Assembly (NCBI RefSeq): GCF_004000885.1
Contig: NZ_BIMC01000003.1
Coordinates: 310,001-374,000 of the forward strand
DNA length: 64,000 bases
Source: Paenibacillus glucanolyticus NBRC 15330
Lineage (GTDB): Bacteria > Bacillota > Bacilli > Paenibacillales > Paenibacillaceae
Direction of reading: 5' to 3'
A program made the position numbers and the translations under genes. The notes under the pieces are model-generated. The model was not told the DNA's origin, made no database searches, and saw nothing but the letters and a program-made list of their open reading frames with translations. Below are positions 1 through 7,041 of this stretch, one piece after another (position 1 is the first letter of the stretch; every line of letters begins with the position of its first letter).

Positions 1-668
1 CCTCGATCCAGGGATATGGTTATATGCTGGAGAACGCGCCGCAGGACTGGAGTCAGGAGGAGCTGCGTGAGATGGGAACCGTCATTCGGGAAAAAGGCGA
101 TTACATGCTGGAGTTGATCGATGACTTCTCGCTTGTCTTTCGTCTTAAGAGCGAGATCCGGCCGCAGGAACTGGCACGGCTTGATCTGAATGAACTGGTG
201 CGGCGCTGCGTGCTTAAATACGTGAATGATGTCACGCTGGATGCGAATTTTTCCTATATCGGAGGCGAAGAGCCGCTGCTCATTGATGGCAATGCCAAAT
301 GGCTGAAGCGGTTGATGGATAACCTGCTTACGAATGCCGTGAAGCACAATCCCGAGGGAGTTCATGTTGAAGTACGGGTAGAGAGACGTCCCGGCGGCGC
401 AGCGATCGTGGTCGCGGATCAAGGCGTAGGGATGGACGAAGAGACTCGCCGCAACCTGTTTGAACGCTACTACCGGGGGACAAATACCGAGGAGAGTATG
501 GATGGCTCAGGGCTTGGAATGAGCATTGCCAAAGCGATTGTCGAAGCACATCGAGGCCGGGTGGGCCTGTGGTCGGAAGTCGGCCGCGGAACAACTATCA
601 CCGTTCTATTGCCTGAGGTTTCCGTGCAAGATGGTGCGGATTGCACGGCACATGGTAAGGATGATTGA
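1..668 (+). CDS. Sensor histidine kinase, C-terminal part (5' end outside window)
   Basis: The reading frame is open from the first base (codons start at position 3), so the N-terminus lies upstream. The visible 221 residues begin within the dimerisation/H-box helices: the sequence just before the first Met reads SIQGYGY, as in RTPLTSIQGY kinases. The ATPase domain follows, with N-box NLLTNAVKHNP, G1 box DQGVGMD, an F-box-like LFERYYRG and G2 box GSGLGMSIAKAIVEAH. The protein would autophosphorylate a histidine that is outside the window and pass phosphate to a response regulator, probably encoded upstream. The signal cannot be inferred. Family assignment is secure from the ATPase motifs. Confidence 0.93.
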   Translation, partial: SIQGYGYMLENAPQDWSQEELREMGTVIREKGDYMLELIDDFSLVFRLKSEIRPQELARLDLNELVRRCVLKYVNDVTLDANFSYIGGEEPLLIDGNAKWLKRLMDNLLTNAVKHNPEGVHVEVRVERRPGGAAIVVADQGVGMDEETRRNLFERYYRGTNTEESMDGSGLGMSIAKAIVEAHRGRVGLWSEVGRGTTITVLLPEVSVQDGADCTAHGKDD

Positions 669-707
669 CGTCATTACACGATTTCTTTCATTCCCATTGC
701 AATTTGG

Positions 708-721
708 TTAGTGTTCACTTA
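708..721 (+). promoter_or_regulatory. Probable TetR operator 1
   Basis: TTAGTGTTCACTTA contains the inverted arms AGTG and CACT around TT. A related site lies before the next gene at 1344-1357. The site sits directly ahead of the regulator start, where binding would block its own expression. The shared motif is seen; recognition by this TetR protein is inferred. Confidence 0.55.
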
Positions 722-731
722 TGATATGATT

Positions 732-1322
732 ATGAAAAAGAAACCGCATTTCGATAGCAAGAAGAAGGAAATATTGCAGGCGGCCATGAAACTCTTTGCC
801 GAGAAGGGCGTTGACGGGGTATCGGTGAAGGAGATCGGCGCGGCAGCCGGTGTGACGGATGCAGCGATCTATAAGCATTTTACGAATAAGGATGCCGTTG
901 CTGCGGAGGCATTCGAGGAATACTGCGGCAGTTACACACGTTTGGTGGATGATTACGCTTCCCAAACCGGACTGTTCGCAGAGAAGTTGTCCGCCTTGGT
1001 CACCCGTGTATTGGAGTCTTATGACGAGGATAAATACGGCTTGCTGCTGTTGTCCCAGCATCACGAGCTGTTTACGGAGGTGCTCAAGAGCAGGGGGCGT
1101 CAGCCGCTCGATGCATTATGCGATCTGCTCGATCAAGCGGTGTTGCAGCGGGATATTCCGCCGCAGAATATACGCTTAACCGCGGTGTTGATCATCGGTG
1201 CATTCAATCAGCTGGCCGTTTCAACGATGCAAGGGGAGCTTGAGGAACCGCTCTCGGCGCTGGCGCCTGAGGTGACGGCACATCTACTGGCTTTGACAGG
1301 TTTAGGGAAGGGTCCGGTGTGA
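732..1322 (+). CDS. TetR/AcrR family transcriptional regulator
   Basis: A 196-residue regulator with an N-terminal TetR helix-turn-helix: KKEILQAAMKLFAEKGVDGVSVKEIGAAAGVTDAAIYKHFTNK is the canonical pattern, at about residues 10-52. The rest is a helical ligand-binding and dimerisation domain of unknown specificity. An in-frame GTG lies at 711, but it sits inside the probable operator (708-721), so I prefer ATG at 732 (or 726). The gene lies just upstream of a quinone reductase gene, and both are preceded by the same TTAGTGTT half-site. The simplest reading is an autoregulated repressor that also controls the reductase. The inducer may be a quinone or another electrophile, which is inference only. 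Confidence 0.9.
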   Translation: MKKKPHFDSKKKEILQAAMKLFAEKGVDGVSVKEIGAAAGVTDAAIYKHFTNKDAVAAEAFEEYCGSYTRLVDDYASQTGLFAEKLSALVTRVLESYDEDKYGLLLLSQHHELFTEVLKSRGRQPLDALCDLLDQAVLQRDIPPQNIRLTAVLIIGAFNQLAVSTMQGELEEPLSALAPEVTAHLLALTGLGKGPV

Positions 1323-1343
1323 CCTTTTCTTTTTACCTTAAGG

Positions 1344-1357
1344 TTAGTGTTTATTAA
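1344..1357 (+). promoter_or_regulatory. Probable TetR operator 2
   Basis: TTAGTGTTTATTAA matches operator 1 (TTAGTGTTCACTTA) at 11 of 14 positions. It lies 24 bp ahead of the quinone reductase start, and both sites are preceded by GG. This suggests that one regulator acts on both genes. Confidence 0.5.
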
Positions 1358-1380
1358 CCAAATTAACAGGGGGAACGTGT

Positions 1381-1959
1381 ATGAAAAAGATTTTGATTAT
1401 TCAGGGCAATCCGATTGAGAACAGTTATGGAAGTCATTTGGCCAAGGGATATGCGCAGGGGGCAGCCGAATCAGGGGCAGAGGTGCGTGAGCTGGTGCTT
1501 GGAGAGATGGATTTTGATCTGAGCCTGTCCGGCGGCTATAAGGGGGATCAAGCTCTGGAGCCCGATCTGCAAGAAGCGCAGAAGCTCATCGCATGGGCGG
1601 ATCATCTGGTATTTGTGTACCCGAACTGGTGGGGCGGCATGCCGGCACTGCTGAAGGGGTTTATCGACCGAGTCTTTTTGCCGGGCTTTGCGTTTAAGTA
1701 CCGCCGGAACTCTCCATTGCCGGAGCAGCTGCTCAAAGGGAAAACCGCCCGATTGATTGTCACGATGGATTCGCCCTACGTTTACTATCGCTTCTATCTG
1801 GGTCAGCCCGGGCATCAAATGATGAAGCATTCCATTCTGAAGTTCTGCGGCGTGAGCTCGGTTCGTGCCACGAACATCACGCAGCTTCGCAAAATGCCTG
1901 AGAGCGCAAAAAAGCAATGGCTTGAGCGCGTACAGAACATGGGGAGGAAACTGGCGTAG
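1381..1959 (+). CDS. NAD(P)H-dependent quinone oxidoreductase, flavodoxin-like fold
   Basis: A 192-residue protein of the flavodoxin_2 family (MdaB/YwrO/KefG type). The N-terminal strand-loop KKILIIQGNPIENSYGSHLA is the FMN/FAD phosphate-binding segment. VYPNWWGGMPALLKGFIDRVFLPGFAFKY (about residues 80-108) is the family's flavin-contacting signature. Such enzymes reduce quinones or other electrophiles by two electrons and work in the cytoplasm. The start follows the GGGGG-rich ribosome site at 1369-1374. The TetR gene immediately upstream and the shared operator suggest a stress-inducible detoxification pair. The actual substrate is unknown. Confidence 0.88.
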   Translation: MKKILIIQGNPIENSYGSHLAKGYAQGAAESGAEVRELVLGEMDFDLSLSGGYKGDQALEPDLQEAQKLIAWADHLVFVYPNWWGGMPALLKGFIDRVFLPGFAFKYRRNSPLPEQLLKGKTARLIVTMDSPYVYYRFYLGQPGHQMMKHSILKFCGVSSVRATNITQLRKMPESAKKQWLERVQNMGRKLA

Positions 1960-2081
1960 AGGCCGTTGCCGCCGATGTGCAGTTCTTTCCAAACACTTGA
2001 CTTCTCGGGCAAGAAGATTATAATTCATACAACAAATGAAACAAAAGAGAATTGAAGGGTAAACAGGATCAAAATCAAATC

Positions 2082-2152
2082 TTAATGTATATGCCGGGGA
2101 ATAGGGCCCAGGCGTTTCTACCAGGTTACCGTAAATGACTTGACTACATGAA
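2082..2152 (+). ncRNA. Purine riboswitch aptamer, guanine/hypoxanthine class
   Basis: The conserved purine-aptamer core is present in order: a P2 arm GCCGGGG with loop AATAGGG and return CCCAGGC, the J2/3 GTTTCTACC, then P3 AGGTTA, loop CCGTAAA, return TGACTT, and J3/1 GACTAC. P1 pairs TTAATGTA (2082-2089) with TACATGAA (2145-2152), with one mismatch. The ligand-pairing base (position 74 in the xpt numbering) is C2144, which predicts guanine or hypoxanthine rather than adenine. It precedes adenine deaminase, whose product is hypoxanthine. The expression platform appears to be the terminator at 2329-2360, about 180 nt downstream, with an unexplained element between. Confidence 0.92.
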
Positions 2153-2173
2153 GGATGAGAGCCAGAGTCCAGC

Positions 2174-2295
2174 GCCCGGCTTCGAATGGAATGGAGAGGC
2201 GGGCGGTAAGATCACCTTGGAATCCGGGTACCGGCAGGTTTTAACGGATGGGGTGTTGTGCAGACTATTAGCAATGCATTGCTGATGCACCGGGC
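2174..2295 (+). other. Unidentified structured leader element between riboswitch and terminator
   Basis: The segment is framed by GCCCGG (2174-2179) and CCGGGC (2290-2295), which can close a roughly 120-nt domain. Inside is a hairpin with GTGCA (2258-2262) against TGCAC (2286-2290), enclosing a perfect 14-nt palindrome AGCAATGCATTGCT (2270-2283). It is longer than a simple guanine riboswitch platform needs. I compared it by memory with T-box, ykkC/PRPP, THF, glycine and TPP consensus motifs and found no match. CCGGGC recurs in the 5' arm of the following terminator (2332-2337), so mutually exclusive pairing with GCCCGG is possible. Confidence 0.4.
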
Positions 2296-2328
2296 TTCTC
2301 TTCCTCTATGGATATAGTTAGTTCAGGC

Positions 2329-2360
2329 AACCCGGGCAGATACGCTGTCCGGGTTGTTTT
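2329..2360 (+). terminator. Intrinsic terminator, riboswitch expression platform
   Basis: AACCCGGGCAG (2329-2339) pairs with CTGTCCGGGTT (2345-2355), 11 bp with one G-U, followed by a T-rich run. It stands between the aptamer and adenine deaminase, so ligand binding probably promotes termination (an OFF switch). Confidence 0.75.
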
Positions 2361-2473
2361 ACGTGCTTGCGCGTAGAATTGATTTTGTACTTTTACCGTT
2401 TCATCATAAGAAAAACGTCTATCGACGTACTTTCACAGATGACAGATCGAAGTTAGAAGAAGTCTTTATTGCA

Positions 2474-2516
2474 ATATCAGGAAGTCACAAGCTTTGAAGT
2501 TTATACTTTCTGATAT
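2474..2516 (+). promoter_or_regulatory. Hairpin directly before the adenine deaminase ribosome site
   Basis: ATATCAGGAAGT (2474-2485) pairs with ACTTTCTGATAT (2505-2516), a 12-bp stem with one G-U and a 19-nt loop. It ends 9 nt before the ribosome binding sequence GGGGAG (2526-2531). It has no adequate T run, so it is more likely an mRNA stabiliser or translational element than a terminator. Confidence 0.45.
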
Positions 2517-2543
2517 CTAAAAAAAGGGGAGCGTGCATTCATC

Positions 2544-4346
2544 ATGAGTTCAAGCAAGAGACAGAAACGATACGAGGTCAGCCGGGAGCTGGGGAAAGTG
2601 GCGTTAGGACAGGCACCGGCCGACCTGGTTATCAAGAACGGCACGCTGGTCAATGTGTTTACAGGCGAGCTTCAGGAGCAGGTGGACGTGGCGATGGCAT
2701 TCGGACGCATCGCTTATATCGGCAGCGCCGATCATACGATCGGGGAAGGTACCCGGGTCATCGAGGCGAATGGCCGTTACATCTCGCCGGGTCTGCTTGA
2801 CGGCCATATGCATGTGGAGAGCACGATGCTGACCGTGACCGAGTTTGCGAAAGCGGCCATCGTTAGCGGAACCACCGGGATCTATATGGACCCTCATGAG
2901 ATCGCCAATGTATTCGGTATGGAAGGTGTGCGGTGGATGCACGAGGAAGGACAGCAGCTGCCGCTTAAGGTATTCACTACCATCCCTTCCTGCGTGCCGG
3001 CGACGTTTGATCTGGAGGATGCAGGAGCCCAGCTTGGCGTGGAAGATATCGAAGAAGGGCTGACCTGGCCTGGAGTTGCCGGGCTTGGCGAAGTCATGAA
3101 CTTCCCGGGCGTGGTATATGGCGATCCGACGATGAGCGGTGAGATCGAAGCCACGCTGCGTGCCGGCAAGACGGTGACGGGACATTTTCCCGCAGAGGAC
3201 GACCGGATGCTTCAGGCGTATCTGGCAACCGGGGTAAGCTCCGATCATGAAACGGTGACGAGAGAGCAGGCGCTAGAGAAGGTTCGCCTCGGGATGCACC
3301 TGATGATCCGTGAAGGATCGGCTTGGCAGGACGTGAAGGAAGTCATCAAGGTGGTGACGGAAGACAAGGTGCGTACGGACAATATCTCCTTGGTGACGGA
3401 TGACGTGTATCCGCAGACGCTGCTGAGGCTTGGCCATATGAACCATGTGGTGCGCCGCGCGATCGAAGAGGGTGTGGATCCGGTGACGGCCATCCAGATG
3501 GGTACGATCAACGTGGCTCGGTACTTCGGGATGGATCTCGAACTCGGGAGCATCTCGCCAGGTAAAACGGCAGACATTCTGCTGCTTGATGATCTGAACA
3601 GCATGGTGCCGTCGATTGTGATCACCGATGGTGAGGTGGTTGCGGAGAACGGCCAAGTTGTGAAGCCATTCCCTGTATATCAATATCCGGAAAAAGCGTT
3701 CCATTCGGTTCGCCTGCAGCGTCCGTTGACAGCGGAGGATTTCCTGCTCCGCAGCAAGTGGGATACCGCACGCACGGAAGTCAACGTGGTGCGGGTCATC
3801 GAGAACAGTGCCCGCACAGCCAAAATGACAGCGGTGCTCCCCGTGCAGCAGGGCATCATTCAGCCTGACCTTAACCAAGACGTGGTTCAGCTTGCGTGCA
3901 TCGAGCGCCATGGCGCAACCGGACAAATCTCGCTTGGCTTTGCGAGCGGCTTCGGATTGAAATCCGGTGCGGTCGCTTCCACGGTGGCGCATGACAGCCA
4001 TAATCTGCTGGTGATGGGCACGAGTGCCGAGGATATGGCGCTAGCGGCGAATGAGCTGGCAGCTTGCGGCGGCGGGATGATCGTGGTGCGTGACGGTCAG
4101 GTGCTCGCGAAGGTGGCCATGCCCATTGCCGGCTTGCTGGCGGATCGTCCAGTGGAGATCGTAGCGGAAGAAGTTGCTGCACTGGAGGAAGCCTGGAAGG
4201 AGCTGGGGTGCTTCATCCATGCGCCGTTCATGACCTTCTCCCTGATCGCGCTGCCGGTGATTCCCGAAATCCGCATTACCAATCGCGGCATCGCGGACGT
4301 GACGGAGTTCAAGCTCATCGAGACGGAGATTCGCGCGGTTCAATAA
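2544..4346 (+). CDS. adeC: Adenine deaminase
   Basis: A 600-residue amidohydrolase that converts adenine to hypoxanthine and ammonia in purine salvage. The N-terminal small beta domain (ADLVIKNGTLVNVFTGE) is followed by the metal-binding GLLDGHMHVEST motif (His88, His90) and by YMDPHEIANVFG, GHFPAEDD and SSDHETVTREQALEKVRLGMHLMIREGS, all hallmarks of bacterial AdeC/Ade. The C-terminal adenine-deaminase-specific region (about 400-600) is present, and the length is typical. The leader carries a guanine-class riboswitch and a terminator, so expression should fall when guanine or hypoxanthine is plentiful. The gene is monocistronic, with a terminator at 4363-4399. Confidence 0.97.
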   Translation: MSSSKRQKRYEVSRELGKVALGQAPADLVIKNGTLVNVFTGELQEQVDVAMAFGRIAYIGSADHTIGEGTRVIEANGRYISPGLLDGHMHVESTMLTVTEFAKAAIVSGTTGIYMDPHEIANVFGMEGVRWMHEEGQQLPLKVFTTIPSCVPATFDLEDAGAQLGVEDIEEGLTWPGVAGLGEVMNFPGVVYGDPTMSGEIEATLRAGKTVTGHFPAEDDRMLQAYLATGVSSDHETVTREQALEKVRLGMHLMIREGSAWQDVKEVIKVVTEDKVRTDNISLVTDDVYPQTLLRLGHMNHVVRRAIEEGVDPVTAIQMGTINVARYFGMDLELGSISPGKTADILLLDDLNSMVPSIVITDGEVVAENGQVVKPFPVYQYPEKAFHSVRLQRPLTAEDFLLRSKWDTARTEVNVVRVIENSARTAKMTAVLPVQQGIIQPDLNQDVVQLACIERHGATGQISLGFASGFGLKSGAVASTVAHDSHNLLVMGTSAEDMALAANELAACGGGMIVVRDGQVLAKVAMPIAGLLADRPVEIVAEEVAALEEAWKELGCFIHAPFMTFSLIALPVIPEIRITNRGIADVTEFKLIETEIRAVQ

Positions 4347-4362
4347 GGTGGTGGTATACATT

Positions 4363-4399
4363 AAAGCAGGTTGGCCTACATGGCGAACCTGCTTTTTTT
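4363..4399 (+). terminator. Intrinsic terminator after adenine deaminase
   Basis: AAAGCAGGTT (4363-4372) pairs with AACCTGCTTT, followed by a T run ending at 4399. Confidence 0.88.
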
Positions 4400-4484
4400 G
4401 GTGCGTAAATACCGGGCTTGACCTGTGAGGGGATGCGGCAAGTCATGCTCCAATGGATAAACCTCACATAATTCCATTCGCACT

Positions 4485-4502
4485 TAGTGATTTTCGTCAC
4501 AA
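4485..4502 (+). promoter_or_regulatory. Rex operator, distal (one mismatch)
   Basis: TAGTGATTTTCGTCACAA differs from the Rex consensus TTGTGA-N6-TCACAA at one position. Its centre is 52 bp (about five helical turns) from the perfect site at 4537-4554, which would favour cooperative binding. Confidence 0.65.
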
Positions 4503-4536
4503 GTTTATAACTTTTTGCCCCTAATCCTTCCTAATA

Positions 4537-4554
4537 TTGTGATATTGATCACAA
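4537..4554 (+). promoter_or_regulatory. Rex operator, perfect, upstream of cydABCD
   Basis: TTGTGATATTGATCACAA is an exact TTGTGA-N6-TCACAA palindrome. Rex is a redox repressor released from DNA when NADH rises, and in Bacillus subtilis it represses cydABCD. The site overlaps a plausible -10 box, TAATAT (4532-4537). Confidence 0.88.
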
Positions 4555-4634
4555 TCCTTTCTGCCGCAGTCTGCGAAAATACAAAAAGAATCAAATTTAA
4601 AGTGATCACGTGAGCTAAAGGAAGGGGTATCTTT

Positions 4635-6038
4635 ATGGATCCGGTTATGCTGGCGCGAATTCAGTTCGCATCGACAACCATTTTTCACTTTATTTTCGTA
4701 CCGTTGTCTATCGGATTAGCGTTTTTGATTGCCATCATGGAGACGATGTATGTTGTCAAAGGCCAGGAAGTATACAAGAAAATGGCCAAGTTCTGGGGGA
4801 AGCTGTTCCTGATTAATTTTGCGGTCGGGGTAGTGACAGGAATTCTGCAGGAGTTCCAGTTCGGCATGAACTGGTCGGATTATTCGCGATTTGTTGGGGA
4901 TGTGTTTGGCGCGCCGCTTGCCATCGAGGCCTTGTTGGCCTTTTTCCTCGAGTCAACATTTATCGGACTATGGATATTCGGTTGGGACCGATTATCGAAG
5001 AAGGTCCATCTGCTCAGTATCTGGCTGGTGTCCTTCGGCACCCTGATGTCGGCCTTCTGGATTCTGGCGGCCAATTCGTTCATGCAGCGTCCCGTTGGGT
5101 TCGAGATGAATAATGGACGGGCGGAGATGAATGATTTCCTGGCATTGATCACCAATGGGCAGCTGCTGGTAGAATTCCCGCACACGATCTTTGGGGCACT
5201 GGCCACCGGGGCGTTCCTGGTAGCAGGCGTGAGTGCCTACAAGCTGATGAAGAAGCAGGATCTGGATTTCTTCAAAAAATCATTCCACATCGCCATCGTG
5301 GTGGGGCTCACCACCTCCATTCTGGTTGCGGTCTTCGGTCACCAGCAGGCGCAGTATCTGGTGGATACGCAGCCGATGAAGATGGCTGCTGCCGAGAGCC
5401 TGTGGGAGACGAGTGACGATCCTGCGGCTTGGACGGTCATTGCGTCCATCGATCCGGAGAAGCAGGAGAACAAGATGGAGCTTAAAATTCCGTATTTGCT
5501 CAGCTTTCTGTCTTATAGCAAATTCTCCGGCGAAGTGATCGGAATGAAGGAGCTGCAAGCCCAGTACGAGCAGCAATACGGTCCCGGCGATTATATACCT
5601 CCGGTGCGGACCACCTTCTGGAGCTTCCGGATTATGGTGGCCGCAGGCAGCGTGATGATTCTGCTCGGATTGTACGGAGCCTGGCTGATGCTGCGCAAGA
5701 AGGTCGAGCACGCTGGCAGATGGTTCCTGAGATTGATGCTGTTTGGCATTTCATTGCCGTTCATCGCCAACTCGTCGGGGTGGATCATGACGGAGATCGG
5801 CCGGCAGCCTTGGACGGTATTCGGACTGATCACCACGGAGAATAGTATATCTCCGAACGTAAGTGCAGGCTCCATCCTGTTCTCGCTCATTACGTTTACA
5901 GCCATCTATGCGGTGCTCGCTGCCGTTATGGCGTACTTGTTCATTAAAGTCATTAAGAAAGGGCCGTATGCGGCGGAGGAAGAAGACCGCCCCGCAAGCG
6001 ATCCGTTTAATAAGGAGGGCTACCATGCTGTCTCTTAA
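4635..6038 (+). CDS. cydA: Cytochrome bd ubiquinol/menaquinol oxidase subunit I
   Basis: A 467-residue integral membrane subunit that carries the haems of cytochrome bd and oxidises quinol with oxygen. His18 (IFHFIF) in helix 1, His183 (VEFPHTIFG) and Met385 (WIMTEIGRQPW) match the conserved haem-ligand positions of the family. The GRQPW signature is intact and about nine membrane helices can be seen. The Q-loop (about residues 245-330) is the short form typical of Gram-positive enzymes. It is first in the cydABCD operon and overlaps cydB by 14 bases. Two Rex operators upstream indicate induction when oxygen is limiting and NADH is high. Confidence 0.98.
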   Translation: MDPVMLARIQFASTTIFHFIFVPLSIGLAFLIAIMETMYVVKGQEVYKKMAKFWGKLFLINFAVGVVTGILQEFQFGMNWSDYSRFVGDVFGAPLAIEALLAFFLESTFIGLWIFGWDRLSKKVHLLSIWLVSFGTLMSAFWILAANSFMQRPVGFEMNNGRAEMNDFLALITNGQLLVEFPHTIFGALATGAFLVAGVSAYKLMKKQDLDFFKKSFHIAIVVGLTTSILVAVFGHQQAQYLVDTQPMKMAAAESLWETSDDPAAWTVIASIDPEKQENKMELKIPYLLSFLSYSKFSGEVIGMKELQAQYEQQYGPGDYIPPVRTTFWSFRIMVAAGSVMILLGLYGAWLMLRKKVEHAGRWFLRLMLFGISLPFIANSSGWIMTEIGRQPWTVFGLITTENSISPNVSAGSILFSLITFTAIYAVLAAVMAYLFIKVIKKGPYAAEEEDRPASDPFNKEGYHAVS

Positions 6039-7041
6039 TGAACTGTGGTTTGTGCTCGTTGCCGTGTTGTTTATCGGGTTCTTCTTCTTGGAGGGCTTTG
6101 ATTTCGGAGTCGGGATGTCCACACAGCTGCTCGCCAAAAGCGACACCCAGCGCCGGGTGCTGATCAACTCGATCGGCCCGTTCTGGGATGCCAATGAGGT
6201 CTGGCTGCTGACAGCGGGCGGCGCGATGTTCGCCGCCTTCCCGAACTGGTATGCCACGCTGTTCAGCGGATTCTATATTCCGCTTGTCTTTCTTCTGTTG
6301 GCCTTGATTGGACGGGGAGTGGCCTTTGAATTCCGCGGCAAGGTAGGCGACGTTCGCTGGAAAAGGGTGTGGGACGGTGCAATCTTCATCGGCAGCGTGC
6401 TTCCTCCGTTCCTCCTGGGTGTTGTTTTTTCCTGCCTCATTCAGGGGCTTCCGATTAATGAAGAGATGCAGATGTATGCCGGATTCTTCGATGTCGTGAA
6501 TGCCTATACCGTTGTTGGCGGGCTGACGATGGTGATGCTCTGTCTGCTGCATGGGTTAATGTTTACGACGCTGCGCACCATAGGGGATCTTCAGGAGCGT
6601 GCGCGCCGCATGGCCCGGAGATTGCTGCTCCCGGTGGCGGCACTGTTCGTGGCATTCGGGGTCATGACCTATTTCATGACGGATATCTTCGAGAAGCGTG
6701 GTGCGGTGTTAACCGTGCTGCTCGTGCTGGCTCTGCTTGCATTCCTGCTGGGCGGGTATTTCATGAACGTCAAGCGGGACGGCTGGGCTTTCGGAATGAC
6801 CGGGGCCGTCATTGCTCTGCTGGTTACATCCGTGTTCGTGGGATTGTTCCCTCGCGTAATGGTCAGCTCCATCCATTCGGCGTTTGATCTGACTATCTAT
6901 AATGCGGCCTCCGGACCGTATTCCTTAAAAATCATGACCATTGTGGCTGTATCGCTGCTGCCATTCGTATTGGGATATCAAATTTGGAGTTACTTCGTTT
7001 TCCACAAACGGGTACATGAGAAGGAGCATCTGGAGTACTGA
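6025..7041 (+). CDS. cydB: Cytochrome bd oxidase subunit II
   Basis: A 338-residue membrane subunit paired with CydA. The start MLSLNELWFVLVAVLFIGFFFLEGFDFGVG is the canonical CydB N-terminus, and ATG 6025 has an excellent AAGGAGG at 6012-6018 lying inside the end of cydA. IGPFWDANEVWLLTAGGAMFAAFP and the remaining helices match the UbiB/CydB family, with eight to nine predicted membrane spans. The longer reading frame upstream (from 5863) is only out-of-frame read-through over cydA. The stop codon overlaps the cydD ATG by one base, so translation is coupled. Confidence 0.97.
   Translation: MLSLNELWFVLVAVLFIGFFFLEGFDFGVGMSTQLLAKSDTQRRVLINSIGPFWDANEVWLLTAGGAMFAAFPNWYATLFSGFYIPLVFLLLALIGRGVAFEFRGKVGDVRWKRVWDGAIFIGSVLPPFLLGVVFSCLIQGLPINEEMQMYAGFFDVVNAYTVVGGLTMVMLCLLHGLMFTTLRTIGDLQERARRMARRLLLPVAALFVAFGVMTYFMTDIFEKRGAVLTVLLVLALLAFLLGGYFMNVKRDGWAFGMTGAVIALLVTSVFVGLFPRVMVSSIHSAFDLTIYNAASGPYSLKIMTIVAVSLLPFVLGYQIWSYFVFHKRVHEKEHLEY

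Noticed and set aside
2082..2152. Adenine riboswitch, because the downstream gene is adenine deaminase
   Set aside because: The specificity position is C (C2144 in GACTAC), which marks the guanine class; adenine aptamers carry U there.
2150..2330. PRPP/ykkC, T-box, THF, glycine or TPP element in the long leader
   Set aside because: I found no match to the conserved motifs that I know for these families, so it is listed as unidentified.
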